Assembly (NCBI GenBank): GCA_033964015.1
Contig: JAWWUD010000056.1
Coordinates: 744,001-808,000 of the forward strand
From: Scolanthus callimorphus
Lineage: Eukaryota > Cnidaria > Anthozoa > Actiniaria > Edwardsiidae
Direction of reading: 5' to 3'
DNA length: 64,000 bases
Each line of letters begins with the position of its first letter. Position 1 is the first letter of the stretch. A model generated the notes under the pieces. The model was not told the DNA's origin. It made no database searches and saw only the letters and a program-made list of their open reading frames with translations. Both the position numbers and the translations under genes were made by a program. Below, piece by piece: positions 1 to 11,507 of this stretch.

Positions 1-222
1 GAAAGTGTTATTGCAGTTGGCCAAATTACCAAGTTCTTTTAAAATTACAAATTAACTCTCCTAAGTACGCATGCTTCTGCTGCGATTTCGAACATTTTGC
101 TGATTACCCCAATTTTTTGTGAAATATTTATATTTCAGAAAACGTTTTTCACCTGACCCGCAGATATGATATGCCCATATGAGCAGTTTAGAAATTATTT
201 AACTCGCCAAGTGTTAACTGAC

Positions 223-753
223 TTACTCGCGTCTTTTCGCTCTCCCCTCCGCTTGCAGAGCCCGTGTGCACTGATCCACACAGTCGGCAAAATGCTTGAG
301 CGATTTCGTTGAGGTATCACAGTCGGTCAAATCCGCAAGCGCTGATATATAACTCGTCGCGAGCCGTAAAATAGCCAACTTGGAGAGCTTCTGATCGTTC
401 GAATAGCACGGAACAGCGCGCCTCAAGCATTCAAACGCCTCGCTCATAATATGAATCCGGGATCTTTCCCTAGCGTTTGCAATTAGTCTTCGGGATTTAC
501 TCGAATGCCTCCACGCGCCCGTCTTCTTGCCTCTCTCCTTTTTTCTCTTAGAATTTCCACTCGACTGCGCAGACTTTTTGATCCTCCTTCCGTCTGGTAA
601 ATCTTTCACTGATTCCAACTTCTGTTTACTAGGTTTCTCCATTTCAGCAAATTCCGCGTCTAAACCTGGCGCTCGGTCGTGAGCCGGTCGCGGGCAGCAT
701 GTATACATAGTTCGATGATTAAAAACTTGTCTCGCGAGGCTTGTCTCGCTCAT
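223..753 (-). CDS. ATOH8-like: ATOH8/Net-like bHLH transcription factor
   Basis: The frame encodes 176 residues from the ATG at 753. It is open further upstream to about 798 but that stretch has no ATG, so MSETSLARQ is the likely N-terminus unless an upstream exon joins here. The bHLH lies at about residues 88-143: a basic part with RRLIANARERSR, helix 1 with AFECLRRAVP, a short loop with CYSNDQKLSK, and helix 2 with LAILRLATSYI. After it comes an acidic linker and the tail CTRALQAEGRAKRRE. From family knowledge, ATOH8/Net proteins have the same basic region, the CYS..QKLSKLAILR loop/helix 2 and a closing CTRTLQAEGRAK-type tail, so the match extends beyond the bHLH. Such proteins dimerise with E proteins and act in the nucleus in differentiation. 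The N-terminal half is lysine/serine rich and unrecognised. The coding region has no intron. A second bHLH gene lies 8 kb away on the same strand. Confidence 0.86.
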   Translation of the reverse strand: MSETSLARQVFNHRTMYTCCPRPAHDRAPGLDAEFAEMEKPSKQKLESVKDLPDGRRIKKSAQSSGNSKRKKERGKKTGAWRHSSKSRRLIANARERSRIHIMSEAFECLRRAVPCYSNDQKLSKLAILRLATSYISALADLTDCDTSTKSLKHFADCVDQCTRALQAEGRAKRRE

Positions 754-2236
754 GATTTCCTCTTCAAAGATTCTTCTTTTTTCCCTTTCCCGTCTCACGG
801 GTTTCCTGTTTTGGAGTCGGTAACTGAGAGGTTGAAGCCTTTACTAAGGCTCTAGGGAAACTTGCGCTGTTTGGTTCAGCTCCAATTTAGCAAGTGCCTT
901 CAAAATCTAACAAAACACCTGGTGTAGCGCTAGCCGCTAGTGCGATACATATGCACGGCTCTGTAAGGCCTAATGTCTTTTCCATCCGTCAATTAGCCTG
1001 CAGAATTAGCATTCCTTCTCACCACCTGTCCACAGCAAACAAAACCTTGGCTGAATTGTTTATCAACGATCGCTGTAATGTGTCAATACTGCAAACCAAG
1101 GGCCCCTTGGGTCGGGGAAACCATGAGGAGCTTGGGAGCCTAAAATCCCTTACAAAACTAACTCCCCAAACAGGTGCGATAGAAAATTCACTGAGCTTAC
1201 TCGCAAACCAGCGGGGATACCTTTTCTTTTGAAGTTTTCATTTACGCAAACACGCGATCGTATGTTATTCACTTAAGGCCCTTGTTCCCTGGTCTTTTTG
1301 ATTCGCCAATGAGCTTCGCTCTCTTGAAACACAGCTGTGCGGCTATGAGAAAACTCTGTGCACCGAAGCGAGGCTAGCTAGTGGTCTCGTATATATTCTG
1401 TCGTGTTTTTTGTGTGTTTAACAGGTGTTGTGTGCACTGCGGTTGTAGGTAGAACGAAAATTACCCATTCTAATTCCCCAATGTCTTGGAAAATAAAAGG
1501 GGCTATTATTGTGAATATGTTTTATGTGACAGCGCTTTCCGAGTAGGTCTGTATAGTCTCCTTTGATTTGCATTTCAACACAAAGCATTAAAGACTGTGT
1601 CATTGACAAATCGATTTCTGAGACCGTGTGACATGCACGTGTCCTGTGTTAGCGAAAAGAAAGAGCTTCGTTAATTCGAGTTTAATATCAATGGAAACTT
1701 AGACCCGCGTTTGAATGCAACAGAAATCGGCAGAAGTGAGGGACTGACCCCATCTTTTTATTCATGCATTTTATTAACAACTCGCATGAATACCTTTGTT
1801 GTTTTCTATTTTTTACTGGAACTTTATGTCAAACAACTTTAGACGTATGTCAGCCTTTCTAGGACCCGCTTTCGCTTTCGAATGAAACGAAAATTGGCGA
1901 GAGCGAAGGAGGAATAACCATATTCTGGCACCATCTTTTTATCCATACACTTCACTTAACAACTTGCACGAATGCAATTTTTCTGCTATTTTCGTGGAAC
2001 TTTATCGACGAAAAAATGTCAAAGAACTGTAGACACAATGTCAGCCTTTCTACTTGAATGAAGTATTTGCGTAGAGATAACCGCAGAGAATATGAAGTAG
2101 GGTGTATTTGGTGCTGCATTTTAGAGCGGATTTCAGATGACTGTAAAAAGTAAATCAGCGTTTTCATTGGTTGAGAGCAAAGTCATTCGTCTTCAGCCAA
2201 TCAAATTGCGAACTAAAACAAAACGCGCAATCATCG
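754..2236. other. Upstream region of the ATOH8-like gene, no gene seen
   Basis: No coding exon is recognised. A plus-strand open frame at 894-1232 lacks a convincing ATG and any known domain. Around 2124-2150 there is a short piece resembling the end of the TAGAGCGG MITE family. The first few hundred bases left of the gene start would hold its promoter, but no TATA box stands out. Confidence 0.5.
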
Positions 2237-2251
2237 ATCACGTCATGACTA

Positions 2252-2724
2252 AACCCCCCCCGGGGGGGGGGACTCCAATATTTTTTTGTCGGGGATGATC
2301 GTCGGAAATTTTCGGTTTCAACTCTAAAAGATACCAAACATGGCGGGCCATGGCGTGGCTCAAAAAAATGATTACCCTAAAAGATACCCTAAAAGATGAG
2401 GTCTTATGTACCAAGTAGGTGCGAAGGACACAGGTAACAGGTGAAGAGATAGCCATCAAGAAATTTCCGTGTTTGTTTCTAATTTATCGTCTTCTCATCG
2501 AATAATCTCTCTTTCTTACGCGGTTTTTAGAAGCACCATCATTAGAAAAAACAATTTGGACACAGTTTCGGCCCTAAAAGATACTAATCTCCCTAAAATT
2601 TATTGAAGATCACGATCACCCCTAAAAGAGACCAAACCATCGTGATTTTAACCCCTAAAAGATACGACGATCATCCCCGACCAAAAAATATGGGAGTCCC
2701 CCCCCGGGGGGGGGGGGGGGGGGA
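2252..2724. mobile_element. MITE with C/G-tract inverted ends
   Basis: The ends are inverted copies of each other: a C-tract/G-tract block, then GGACTCC, AATATTTTTT and GTCGGGGATGATCGTCG on the left, mirrored on the right by CGACGATCATCCCCGAC and GGGAGTCC with a G/C tract. Both flanks carry GACTAAA. The interior repeats CCTAAAAGATAC several times and has no protein frame. It is a non-autonomous DNA element of unknown superfamily. Confidence 0.6.
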
Positions 2725-2799
2725 CTAAACGCAAGTCTGACTTACTTCGTCTAGATTGGATTGTTGTTGAATGGCTTCCTGATCGGCTAGTGGTAGATT

Positions 2800-2950
2800 G
2801 CTTGCAGTCCCTTCTTTGGTGAACGTCCGTAAATTGAGAGAAAGTTGTAGTTTGTTTGCGCGCTCGTATTTCCAGCTCACGAGAGAGTCTACATTGTAGG
2901 TTTCGACTTTCTCTCGATTTACGAACGTTCGCCAAAGAAGGGACTGCAAA
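2800..2950. mobile_element. Foldback element
   Basis: An imperfect inverted repeat with arms of about 45 bases, beginning CAGTCCCTTCTTTGG on the left and ending CCAAAGAAGGGACTG on the right, with a short centre. It has no coding capacity and would form a long hairpin if transcribed. Confidence 0.6.
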
Positions 2951-2986
2951 CAGTCCAGCTAGTACTCTGCTATATAGCTAGCAGAT

Positions 2987-3230
2987 GAGCAGAGGTTTCT
3001 TTCTATCAGTCTTTTATTAGCTAGCAAAGTTGTTCCGTGATTCCGTGTCTGGTATGTCGCTTGGTTGTTTTGATTTGCGCCCGAGAGAATCAAAACAACC
3101 ACAAATCAAAACAATAACGCGAAATACCCGAATACCAGACACGCGAACAACTTTGCCACATGTCAACCTCATCTTTTTAAAGGACTTTGAGGAAGTCTAA
3201 TAAAAGACGGACAGAAAGAAACCTCTGCTT
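2987..3230. mobile_element. MITE, AGCAGAGGTTTCT family, copy 1
   Basis: Terminal inverted repeats start AGCAGAGGTTTCTTTC and end GAAAGAAACCTCTGCT. An inner inverted pair, TGTCTGGTATGTCGC with GAATACCAGACACGCG, surrounds the centre. The element at 58403-58576 has the same outer and inner arms, which identifies a dispersed family. Confidence 0.65.
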
Positions 3231-3679
3231 AGTGGTTTTAAAATATTTTTCAAATATTGAGTTTTTGGAAAATTTTAGGTAGTAGGCAGCTGGCCCTACC
3301 CCACCTCCCCCAAACTGGGTCCAGCCAGATTTCATTTGTTTTGACCTCTTCCCTTAGTAAACCCTATGGCAAAGTGTTGATTACTTTCGATTAACTTTTA
3401 CCGGTAAATATATACATCTCCTCGTTTTTTCAATGACTCCAGCAACTCAAACTAAATTTGTTAATTAAATTTCTTAATAAAACTAATGTCTTTTGGAAGA
3501 AATGTTAACAAATAAAACTAAAAGATTGTATTTTTCTATCTGTACAAAAAGAATTCCCATTAACGCGAAGGAAATCATGTTAAATTTCACGTCTTTTAGG
3601 CGTCAAATTCGTTTTTTTTTTAAGAGCATCTTAGCCCTAAAATGTGAGAGTATGCCACCTCCCCCTCCCGTGTATTTAC

Positions 3680-3874
3680 AATGCTTTCTCATTGGCTGCT
3701 TATTTTTATCAACCAATCAAATTGCGAACTAATTACAAGCAAGGAATTGGTTCGGCTCCTGATTGGCTGGGCTGGAAACCATTCAGCAGTAAGTTGTAAT
3801 TACTCTTGTTTCTGATTGGCTAGTGATTGCTCAATTGCAATTGCTTTCACGACAGTCATGTGAAATCCGCTCTA
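3680..3874. mobile_element. MITE, TAGAGCGGATTTCA family, 5'-truncated copy
   Basis: It matches the full element at 6318-6550 in inverse orientation: GCCAATGAGAAAGC-like sequence, then CAATCAAATTGCGAACTAAT, ending in CATGTGAAATCCGCTCTA at 3874. The left end is missing. Related copies lie at 37283, 38325, 43378 and 50072 onward. Confidence 0.6.
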
Positions 3875-3879
3875 TTTGT

Positions 3880-4028
3880 ATTCTTGGGTTGCACCCATTC
3901 CTATGGGAATAAAATCACAAAAGCGCGGCGGCCATGTTGGTGTACAGAACAAAAGCAGCAAATGAACTTTCATTTGTTCGTGTACACAAACATGGCTGCC
4001 AATGACGTCACATGGCCAAGCCAAGAAT
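3880..4028. mobile_element. Foldback element, TTCTTGG...CCAAGAA family, copy 1
   Basis: The arms begin TTCTTGGGTTGCA and end CCAAGCCAAGAA. Near the centre GGCGGCCATGTTGGTGT is opposed by ACATGGCTGCCAATGACGTCAC. The same architecture occurs at 11197-11341. It has no coding capacity. Confidence 0.6.
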
Positions 4029-4794
4029 TATCATTTATTAAATAGGCTCGCCAAGAGAATGTTAATTTGTGTGAAAATCATCATCCTTGACTTCAGCCCG
4101 GTTCTAAAGATGTAAGAAATCGATAACCGATGTTCATCGTCGAGGCGTCCGCCATCTTGGATGCGAAGACTGGGAATTCTGGGTAATTTCGACGAAGACG
4201 AGTCGTTAGTCCGTCATTGAAAACTACCTCCTAGCAACCGGGCTGAGAAGATGTGGACCCAACATCTTGTGAAACCATAGGAGTGAAACTGAGCAATGCC
4301 ACTCGCTCTAATCCAAATATCTCGCGCATTCAACGCACCAGCTTCGCTCATGAATCTCGGCTTTGCGATGCGTGAAAGCAAAATCTGCCGTTGCTGCCTT
4401 GAAACAGCCTGGTTAAAATAAACGTATGATGGCAGATGATGCCAGAATCTAAAACCACAATATTAAATAAAGGCCCTGTGTGACTTTGCGCCGAACCATC
4501 CAAGCTCATATGACTAATGCAGCGGCAAAAGTATAGTAAATTAAATCCAACTAAATCCACCGAAATATAATTCATCCAGTTCTCTTTCCTATTTATAGAT
4601 ATAATGAGCAATAGATTGAACGATGGATATTTTGAAATAGATTTTAAGTTGAGCTATAAGCTAGGGGTACGATTCGTTGTCATTCAAGGAGATCACATTG
4701 AATGATCACAATGAGATCACATCGGGCAATATATGCACCAAAAATATACTCTCAAATTCTAAGCTACTTTATTAACAGTAGTAGACAACATCGG

Positions 4795-4983
4795 CTAACG
4801 GTGTTTACATCTTGTTGCCACCCAATCCAGATCTTGCGATGATTCCTTTGGGTGGATACTTTTGTTAGTTCTGCACATACACTCGTGCACTCGGTCGAGC
4901 GAGAAAAAAATGACAATGGTAACCAACCAAAGGAATCATCACATGATCTGAATTGGGTGGCAACGAGATGTACACACCGTTAG
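4795..4983. mobile_element. Foldback element
   Basis: Inverted arms run from CTAACGGTGTTTACATC and CCACCCAATCCAGATC on the left to ATCTGAATTGGGTGG and TGTACACACCGTTAG on the right. The arms also contain GATTCCTTTGG opposed by CCAAAGGAATC. It is a non-coding MITE-type element. Confidence 0.55.
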
Positions 4984-5157
4984 TCGATTTGGTCTATTGT
5001 CGGCCATCTTGAGACTAAGTGAATATCATGGTGCTACTACTGTCTTTGCTTGGTCGTACTCCGTAAGTTTCTTCCAAATTGAGTAAAGTGTCCGTAACAT
5101 CATCGTCCTGTTCGGCGAGATACCATAATCCTGAAAAATAAAATACAATTCAATTCG

Positions 5158-5352
5158 ATTCGATAGACCTCTTTTCCTTGGGCGTAATGTTTTCCCATTT
5201 CAGATCACGTGGCATTCATTTAAATAATCCTTCTTTGTTTGGGATGCTTCCAAATTCATATATCATTCGGTGCGCAGCAGATAAAGAAAGAGAGGATACT
5301 CGGGGGAATGCCACGTGAAATTAACTCCCAAGCCGAATATAGGTCTATTCGA
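5158..5352. mobile_element. MITE, ATAGACCTCTTT family, copy 1
   Basis: The left end is ATAGACCTCTTTTCCTTGGG, followed by CATTTCAGATCACGTGGCATTC. The right side carries GAATGCCACGTG and ends AGGTCTAT, with TTCGAT in both flanks as a possible target duplication. A cleaner copy lies at 35473-35672 in an intron of P4HA-1. Confidence 0.6.
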
Positions 5353-5504
5353 TTCCAAGGGGGCTCTATCAAATGGGCTCAACATAATGTTACCACCGAG
5401 ACATCTTATGACAAAGAATGAATGTTATTACTACTAATCCATTGTTTTTAAGTGAGCGGCACGATCGAACCCACTACGAATGAATTTTTTTGCAGCGTGA
5501 CCAG

Positions 5505-5645
5505 CGTGACCAGCGTGACAGGCATTAACGCACCGAATGCAATGAGCCGTGCCGTTAGGCGGGGAAACCGTTTTGCAGCGTGACAGGCATTAACGCGCCG
5601 AATGTAATAAGCCGTGCCGTTAGGCGGGGAAACCGTTTTGATATA
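5505..5645. repeat. Two-copy tandem repeat of about 67 bp
   Basis: Two near-identical blocks follow each other. Each contains CAGCGTGACAGGCATTAACG, GAATG and GCCGTGCCGTTAGGCGGGG, closing with AAACCGTTTTG. The first is preceded by extra GACCAGCGT reiterations. The short frame here is not convincing as a gene. Confidence 0.6.
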
Positions 5646-5689
5646 AGTCAGAGGAAGCTCCTCTTGGGCGCGTGCCACTTGTGGACAAA

Positions 5690-6317
5690 TAAAAAAATTG
5701 AGTACTCGATAGAATTCAAACTTATGGTCTTAGAGAAATGGTAGAGGCTTTCGGGAAGGGTATTGATTCTTTGACTATCGTATGTGAAGCACAGTCATCG
5801 TGCTGTGAAGAGGTATTATTTAAGGGCTTGAAAAACAATTGGCGCGGTCTTGAGTTATCTTTGGACCGTTAACGATACCAAAACACAACATCATTACCCG
5901 AGCATTGGACACCCAAGAAGGGTAGAAGCACGCGGGGTTGCCTTGCCATATCCAGGGGAGATAATGTCACCCCCCCCCCCCCCCCCCCAGTCAAGAGACA
6001 CGATCTTCTCGATCCCCCACACCCAGTCAAGAGACACGATCCCTCTCGATCCCCCACACCAAGAGACACCATCAACGTTAATTTGAAAAGGTGTATATGT
6101 TTCTGGTGAAATAGGAACCCACTAAGATCAGCCCGAATATTGAACAGTGTGTTTTTTAACCGACTTCGAGGTGTTTGGAAATCCTGATGAAAAACTCTGT
6201 CTCGTGTTTGATATAGCTTCTCAAATGAATAATTTTATGTCGTGAAAAAGAAGGAATAAAATCTCAACAATCTATGCAAATAAAGACCGCGTATCCAAAC
6301 CTACTTGACGCTTACGA
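5690..6317. repeat. Low-complexity and dispersed repeat DNA
   Basis: It contains a C-tract near 5968-5989, then two copies of AGTCAAGAGACACGATC followed by TCTCGATCCCCCACACC. At about 6160-6290 there is a segment shared with 49890-50030, including GAAATCCTGATGA, TCTCAAA and CTATGCAAAT. No gene is recognised. Confidence 0.5.
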
Positions 6318-6550
6318 TAGAGCGGATTTCACATGACTGTCGTGAAAGCAATTGCAATTGAGCAATCACTAGCCAATCAGAAACAAGAGTAATTACAACT
6401 TACTGCTGAATGGTTTCCAGCCCAGCCAATCAGTAGCCGAACCAATTCCTTGCTTGTAATTAGTTCGCAATTTGATTGGTTGATAGAAATTAGCAGCCAA
6501 TGAGAAAGCAAACTAATTGCAAACACGACGGTCATCTGAAATCCGCTCTA
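6318..6550. mobile_element. MITE, TAGAGCGGATTTCA family, full-length copy
   Basis: The ends are TAGAGCGGATTTCACATGAC and GTCATCTGAAATCCGCTCTA. The interior repeats CCAATCAG/CTGATTGG-type CAAT boxes. At 233 bp and without a frame, it is a non-autonomous TIR element. TA at the termini suggests, without proving, a Tc1/mariner-type TA target. Confidence 0.7.
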
Positions 6551-8678
6551 TTCTTAGTTTAAGATTGATAAATTATTAATGAGATTGAGGAAGTATCACC
6601 ACATTTCCCACTGCAGATCCTTAATGTACTTTTTTTTGTGGTTCACCTTGGCAGAAAACTATAGTATTTATTAAATATAAAGTTTTCAGAAATAAAGTTT
6701 TCAGAAAAAGTTTTAAGAAATATTTCGTGTCGTATCCTTGCAATCTGCTGTTAACAACATCTGGTCCTTCTTTTCGGATTGTTTTGGTATTTCTCTTCGA
6801 TTGTCTGCCTTTTATTACGAAATTCATGAAGCAATCCGCGCTTATTGTACCAAAAAAGACTATCTCACCTGGTGAGGTCTGTTTGACCACCACCAAAATT
6901 AATTGCGGCAGTGTCACAATTAGGGTTTAATTAAGTGAGCTGAAATGCAGTTCAAAACATCGGCAAAATAATCGTCTAGGTCGTTAGATAGCCGTTTTAA
7001 CTGCGAATTCGTTGTATTGTGATGGTCCAAAGTCAAGATTGCGCTGTCAATCAAAATATGGACATCGGAATTCAAGTCCTTTGAAACTTACAAATTGGCG
7101 TGCACGGAGGTGTTCTATTACGAGTAGAATTACTCTGAAATTTTAGATCACGTGTGCGAAATCTGGTTTTCATTGTGATGTAGTACAATACATAGTACAT
7201 GCTTCATGATGCTTAGGTATATATCTTGTACTTGCTAAGCATAACAGAACATTTGAAAACATCGAATAATATAAACAGACTGCATTTAATGCATGCTTCA
7301 TGATGGTTTTTACGAAGCAACGTAAAAACTAAAAGGCGTATGTTGGTATACTTGCTAAACATAACAGAACTTTTGACAACTGCACCAAATGGTATCATAG
7401 GGGGAGCACTTTTAGGACAAGTAGTTTCTACATGAGGTCAACATCTATTCGGTCATCCCGCCGACAGAAATGATACCCCTACTAAATGCTCACTGCCCGA
7501 GTCACAAAAGACCGGGAAAAGATCACTTTTGAAAACGCCAAAACGGTATTTTTATTTACCTTTATTGAGCTATTATTACCGTAGAGGTTGCAAGTCTAAA
7601 ATATTGTATGCTTTTCAAGAATTTATGACTCAAGCATTGGTTTCCTGTCGTAGAAAGCTACGATGGAGCGGATGGCACGTATTACTAATGACATTCACTT
7701 CCATCTATTGGGGTAGCTATTTAAGCATTGAGAGAAACTCAAGCCGCAACTCGCTGAGCTCTTAGTTAGCTCAGAGAGGATTTTCGTGTGGCTTTAGTAA
7801 AAATAGTTCAGGCATGGTTTCCTGCCGTAGAAAGCTACGATTGAGCGGATGGCACATTTACAAATGTCGCAAAATACTAATTCATTCCCTTCCATCTATT
7901 TGGGAGGCTATTCTTGCACAAAGAGAAGATCTCGACTTGAGGTTTATTTGGCTCTTAGTCAGCTTACAGAAGATTTACTTGAATGAAAATAGATTTAACT
8001 TCTTTTTTCTGTATCAAAATTCAGATTTAGGTCTTTATGTTTGAGGAAATTCCTAACAGAGACTCGTAAATGGTTTTTCCAAAGTGCAGAAAGTAAATCT
8101 CTTTGAGTGTTTGGACGCCTAGTGGAAACCTGTAGGTAGGAATAAAAGCTAAAGAACTGAATGATGTGACTATGAAAGAACCGGAAAAAAAATCCGAGTT
8201 GCTTTAGATTTCATACATAAATTGTTACTGTCTAAAAGTAATTCAAGAGTTTTTTAAAACTTTAAAGTGCACACACTTCATCGAGCAGAGCTAGTGAGTG
8301 CAATTACTTAGTCATTCACATATGAAAGTCTCTGAAGAGTTAATGGTAACTAAAGAGCAATACTAAAGGAAATGCTCCTACTTTTAATAAATACTTTTTC
8401 TCAAGTAAATTTGCAGCCAACGCTTAAGGTTGTTGTACGATTGACAATTATAATTTTGATGATGTTATATAATACCGTGCTGTACTATAGTATTTACTGT
8501 ATATGTAGTAGTATACGCACCCCAAAATTGGAGCATACTAATGTTAGTCCCTTACGCAAGCTAAAATCTTTAAAGACAACGACGGATAAACGGACTACTT
8601 AAGTATCTAAACACTGGATGAATGCTTTTAAATATTTGCGATAGCAAAGTAGGACCCTAAAAAGATGGCTTTGGAGCT
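6551..8678. other. Intergenic region with two diverged direct-repeat pairs
   Basis: No gene is recognised. Within 7194-7390 two blocks share CATGCTTCATGATG and then CTTGCTAA(G/A)CATAACAGAAC. At 7637-7740 and 7814-7925 two blocks share GGTTTCCTG(T/C)CGTAGAAAGC, GCGGATGGCAC and CTTCCATCTATT. Both pairs look like old local duplications of non-coding DNA. Confidence 0.5.
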
Positions 8679-9311
8679 TTAGCCAGCAATAGTTGATAAA
8701 GATGATCTATTAATCGTACGAGCACGTAATTTACCTTGTTCAAAGATAAAGCTTTCTGGAGAGCTTTCTGATTCAAAGTCAGTAGGAATGCTTGAAGTTT
8801 CGCCCGGAGAAGCTTGTTGATCTTCTGACTCAATCCTCAGCCTCTTAGCCCTCGATTCCTCGCTATTATCCTCGTCTTTATCGGCTTTTTCTTCTCTTCT
8901 AGGTATCGGCCGACCTAGTATATCCGATAGCGCGCCAATATAGTGAATCGCAAGCCTCAAAGTTGCAATCTTCGAAGGTTTTTCTTCTCCCGAGAAGTCG
9001 GTCTTTGGGATTGCTTTTCTAAGTTCATCGAAGGCGTAATTTAGACTGTGCATTCGGCTTCTTTCTCGAGCGGTAGCGCACTCTCTGTTGGACCGTAAAT
9101 GTGCATACTTCCTATGCCGTGAGTTGCTCTTAAAACAGTAATCACACCAATCGCTTTCCTCTTCAAGGGCTGCTAACTCGGCTAGTTTACTCCTAGACTC
9201 TTTAGTGATCGACCGTAAACTGTAGCGTTTTCCACGACTCACGCTGTCCGTGGAGTTTGAAGCTGTCGTAGAGCTTGCACCCTCGGTTTGTTGTGATTTT
9301 TGTGAGGACAT
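8679..9311 (-). CDS. Group A bHLH transcription factor (atonal/NeuroD superfamily-like)
   Basis: This is a 210-residue frame starting at an ATG ([11 protein letters not shown]) with no intron. The bHLH is at about residues 73-132: a basic region with [16 protein letters not shown], helix 1 with [11 protein letters not shown], an extended loop with [12 protein letters not shown], and helix 2 with [18 protein letters not shown]. The MH.LN.AFD.LR and YI.ALS.IL patterns resemble atonal and NeuroD relatives, which bind E-boxes as heterodimers with E proteins. Loop length and basic-region details do not fit one named family cleanly. Fer/PTF1-type relatives are an alternative. The N-terminal 70 residues are Ser/Thr rich with a CDYC pair. 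The C-terminal 75 are acidic and Ser-rich and may form an activation region (inference). The family-level call is firm and the orthology is not. Confidence 0.82.
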   Translation of the reverse strand: MSSQKSQQTEGASSTTASNSTDSVSRGKRYSLRSITKESRSKLAELAALEEESDWCDYCFKSNSRHRKYAHLRSNRECATARERSRMHSLNYAFDELRKAIPKTDFSGEEKPSKIATLRLAIHYIGALSDILGRPIPRREEKADKDEDNSEESRAKRLRIESEDQQASPGETSSIPTDFESESSPESFIFEQGKLRARTINRSSLSTIAG

Positions 9312-10890
9312 GCTAGTGTGAGTTCCAAGTCGAGATGTTGCTTTTCATCCAATTGCGACTGCTCTCCTCACCAGGCATTCTTCAACTCCATAGGCTCCTC
9401 CCCTCCAATCAGTGTCAATTAACGCGTCTAGAGTGTGTCAGTTTAGCAGTCTATGTTCTTATCTTTTCAACCAATCAGATCGCGCGCAAGCAGCTTTACG
9501 GATACCATTAAAGTGCTCGATAGCTGCGATAACACTTTGAGGCGCAAAAATGATCAAAGAGGAAAACAAGATCCCTCAGTAGGGATTTATTACAAACAAG
9601 AAATGTTTGTCTTTGGATAAACGTAGCCCTAGTGAATTTTCTAGGCACGTAATTTAGCAAGAAAGCTAAAATCCAGACGTCGGTAGACCAAAAGAAAAAC
9701 TAATGCTCTGCATGGGGTGCTTGGGTTGATTTTACAAATCGTTTTATGATTCGCAATTTAGGGATGCTTCTCTTTCTCTCCTATGCTGCATAAACCTTGA
9801 CTATTAATATTACCCTATCTATAGTAGCGATTCTAAGGTGAGATCGAGGAATGTAGCGCAAGGGTGCAATGTCCTTTGACTCACGCAATAATGTAGCATG
9901 TTGGGAAAGCCAGGGGAGAGATTCAAGTTACTAATTTTTACACTAGATCACGAAGTCACATGGTCGTTTGATATAAAGACCATCCCTATTCGAATATCTC
10001 TCTGGTTTGTACAGTTCATTATTTTCTTCTCACACTGCTCATAAGACGTCGACACTCGTACAGTTTACCATGTCTCTGAAAGAGCCGACCATACTTATGA
10101 CGTTATGACTTATGACAGCGTAGGGCGTTTTGTAATTCGTTTTCCAGGCTGAAAAGAGTGTTCAGAATGGACAAACGTTTGGCTAAATGCACTAGGTACT
10201 GAATTTATCCAGGAATTAATCTCAAATGAATGGCCTCCTGTGTGAGCGTTGTCCGTGTCGCGTTCAGTCACCCGTTGATTTTTCCATCAAAAGGCGTCAA
10301 ATTTTAACAGTATTAGTCTCACCCAGGGTGAACAAAACCGTGAAGAGCTACTTCACATTGCTGTCCGTTGATCATATAACACATATAAACCTGATAAACC
10401 TGTCAAGCCAGAACAATGGGCTACTTGGGGGTTCTTCATCCAGGTTTATGTCATGTTTGCCAAGGCTTCGCATCTCATTCATGTGTTATTTCTAGTAGTG
10501 TACATGTTTGCTGAAGCCTTATATACGTGTTTGCTGACATATCAAGTGATTTTCTACTTTTGGCTGTCTAGCGACTTGATCTTTTGGCGATTTGGGAAAG
10601 TAATACCTTAATTGCAGGCCAAATAGGGGACAAAAAATGATTTCTGCTGTAAAAAATAATTAAGAGAGACTTAACGGTACCTACCTGAATTGCGCACCAC
10701 TGACTCACTGATAAAATTCAAGGGGGCTCTCGAGAATCATGCTTTCTAGACCCAGCTCTCTCACGGCAAACCTAAAACAGTAGCGTTTACTGGAAATTTT
10801 AAAACATCTTTGCTTGATTTTTTTTTTCTTTTGGAAAAACTACATATAAGCATATCTTAAGTTCGTCACGCCATTAATCTCATGGATCTC
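9312..10890. other. Intergenic region upstream of the second bHLH gene
   Basis: No coding exon, RNA gene or clear mobile element is recognised. The stretch just upstream of the minus-strand gene carries CAAT-box-like CCAATCA and CCAATTG motifs near 9350-9480, plausibly promoter-proximal. No TATA box stands out. Confidence 0.4.
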
Positions 10891-10894
10891 CCTA

Positions 10895-11045
10895 TGTAAG
10901 GGGATCCGGGCGCCAGCTTAATTTAAGGTTTGTAATCCCGGATTCAGAGCATGGGATCCAGGATCCATGGGCAAGGATCCGGGATCCAAGGACTTGGATC
11001 CGGAATCCACAGGTCGGGGTTCGGGATCCAAAACTTTTGTGGATC
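10895..11045. repeat. GGATCC-rich degenerate repeat
   Basis: GGATCC or a close variant such as GGGATCCA or GGATCCGG recurs every 8-20 bases across about 150 bp. Spacing is irregular, so this is a decayed simple repeat and not an array of sites. Open frames across it are low-complexity Gly/Ser/Arg and are not genes. Confidence 0.55.
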
Positions 11046-11196
11046 CCTTTACATGCGGCGACATGTAGAAAGCGGAGAAACGCTATTTTGCTCAAAGATT
11101 TGTTCTGAAACGCTACCGGAGTTTTTTTTTTGCGAATTTTTCCCCAATTGAATAAGGGTTATCAAAAGCTATACGATGCTACGTGCACACTATTTA

Positions 11197-11341
11197 TTCT
11201 TGGATTGCAATAATTCCTATAGGAATAATATGAAAAAAGCATGGCGGCCATGTTGGTGTCAGGAACAAAATCGGTAGACGAACTTTCTTTCGTTTTCGGT
11301 ACCAACATGGCCGCCTGTGACGTCACATGCAATCCAAGAAG
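11197..11341. mobile_element. Foldback element, TTCTTGG...CCAAGAA family, copy 2
   Basis: The arms run from ATTCTTGGATTGCA to TGCAATCCAAGAA. The central block GGCGGCCATGTTGGTGTC is opposed by GGTACCAACATGGCCGCC and followed by TGACGTCAC. It matches 3880-4028 in layout. Confidence 0.65.
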
Positions 11342-11344
11342 GTC

Positions 11345-11507
11345 GTGGCTAGATGAGATACTCACAGTGGAGGTGATTAATAATTCATAGGCATAAACAA
11401 TTGAACGAGGCTACATGACATACATGGCATATGTAGGTTCGTTCTACCGTGAAGCCTATGAATTATTAATCACCTCCTTGGGTTATCTCTTCTAGCCATG
11501 ACCATCC
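11345..11507. mobile_element. Foldback element next to the previous one
   Basis: The left arm contains GGCTAGATGAGAT and GGAGGTGATTAATAATTCAT. The right arm contains ATGAATTATTAATCACCTCC and TCTTCTAGCC. The centre carries GTAGGTTCG and GAACGAGG. It abuts the element at 11197-11341, so the two may be nested parts of one insertion. Confidence 0.5.

Noticed and set aside
894..1232. A 112-residue open frame on the plus strand
   Set aside because: It begins at a non-ATG codon, has no known domain and lies in the likely upstream region of the ATOH8-like gene.
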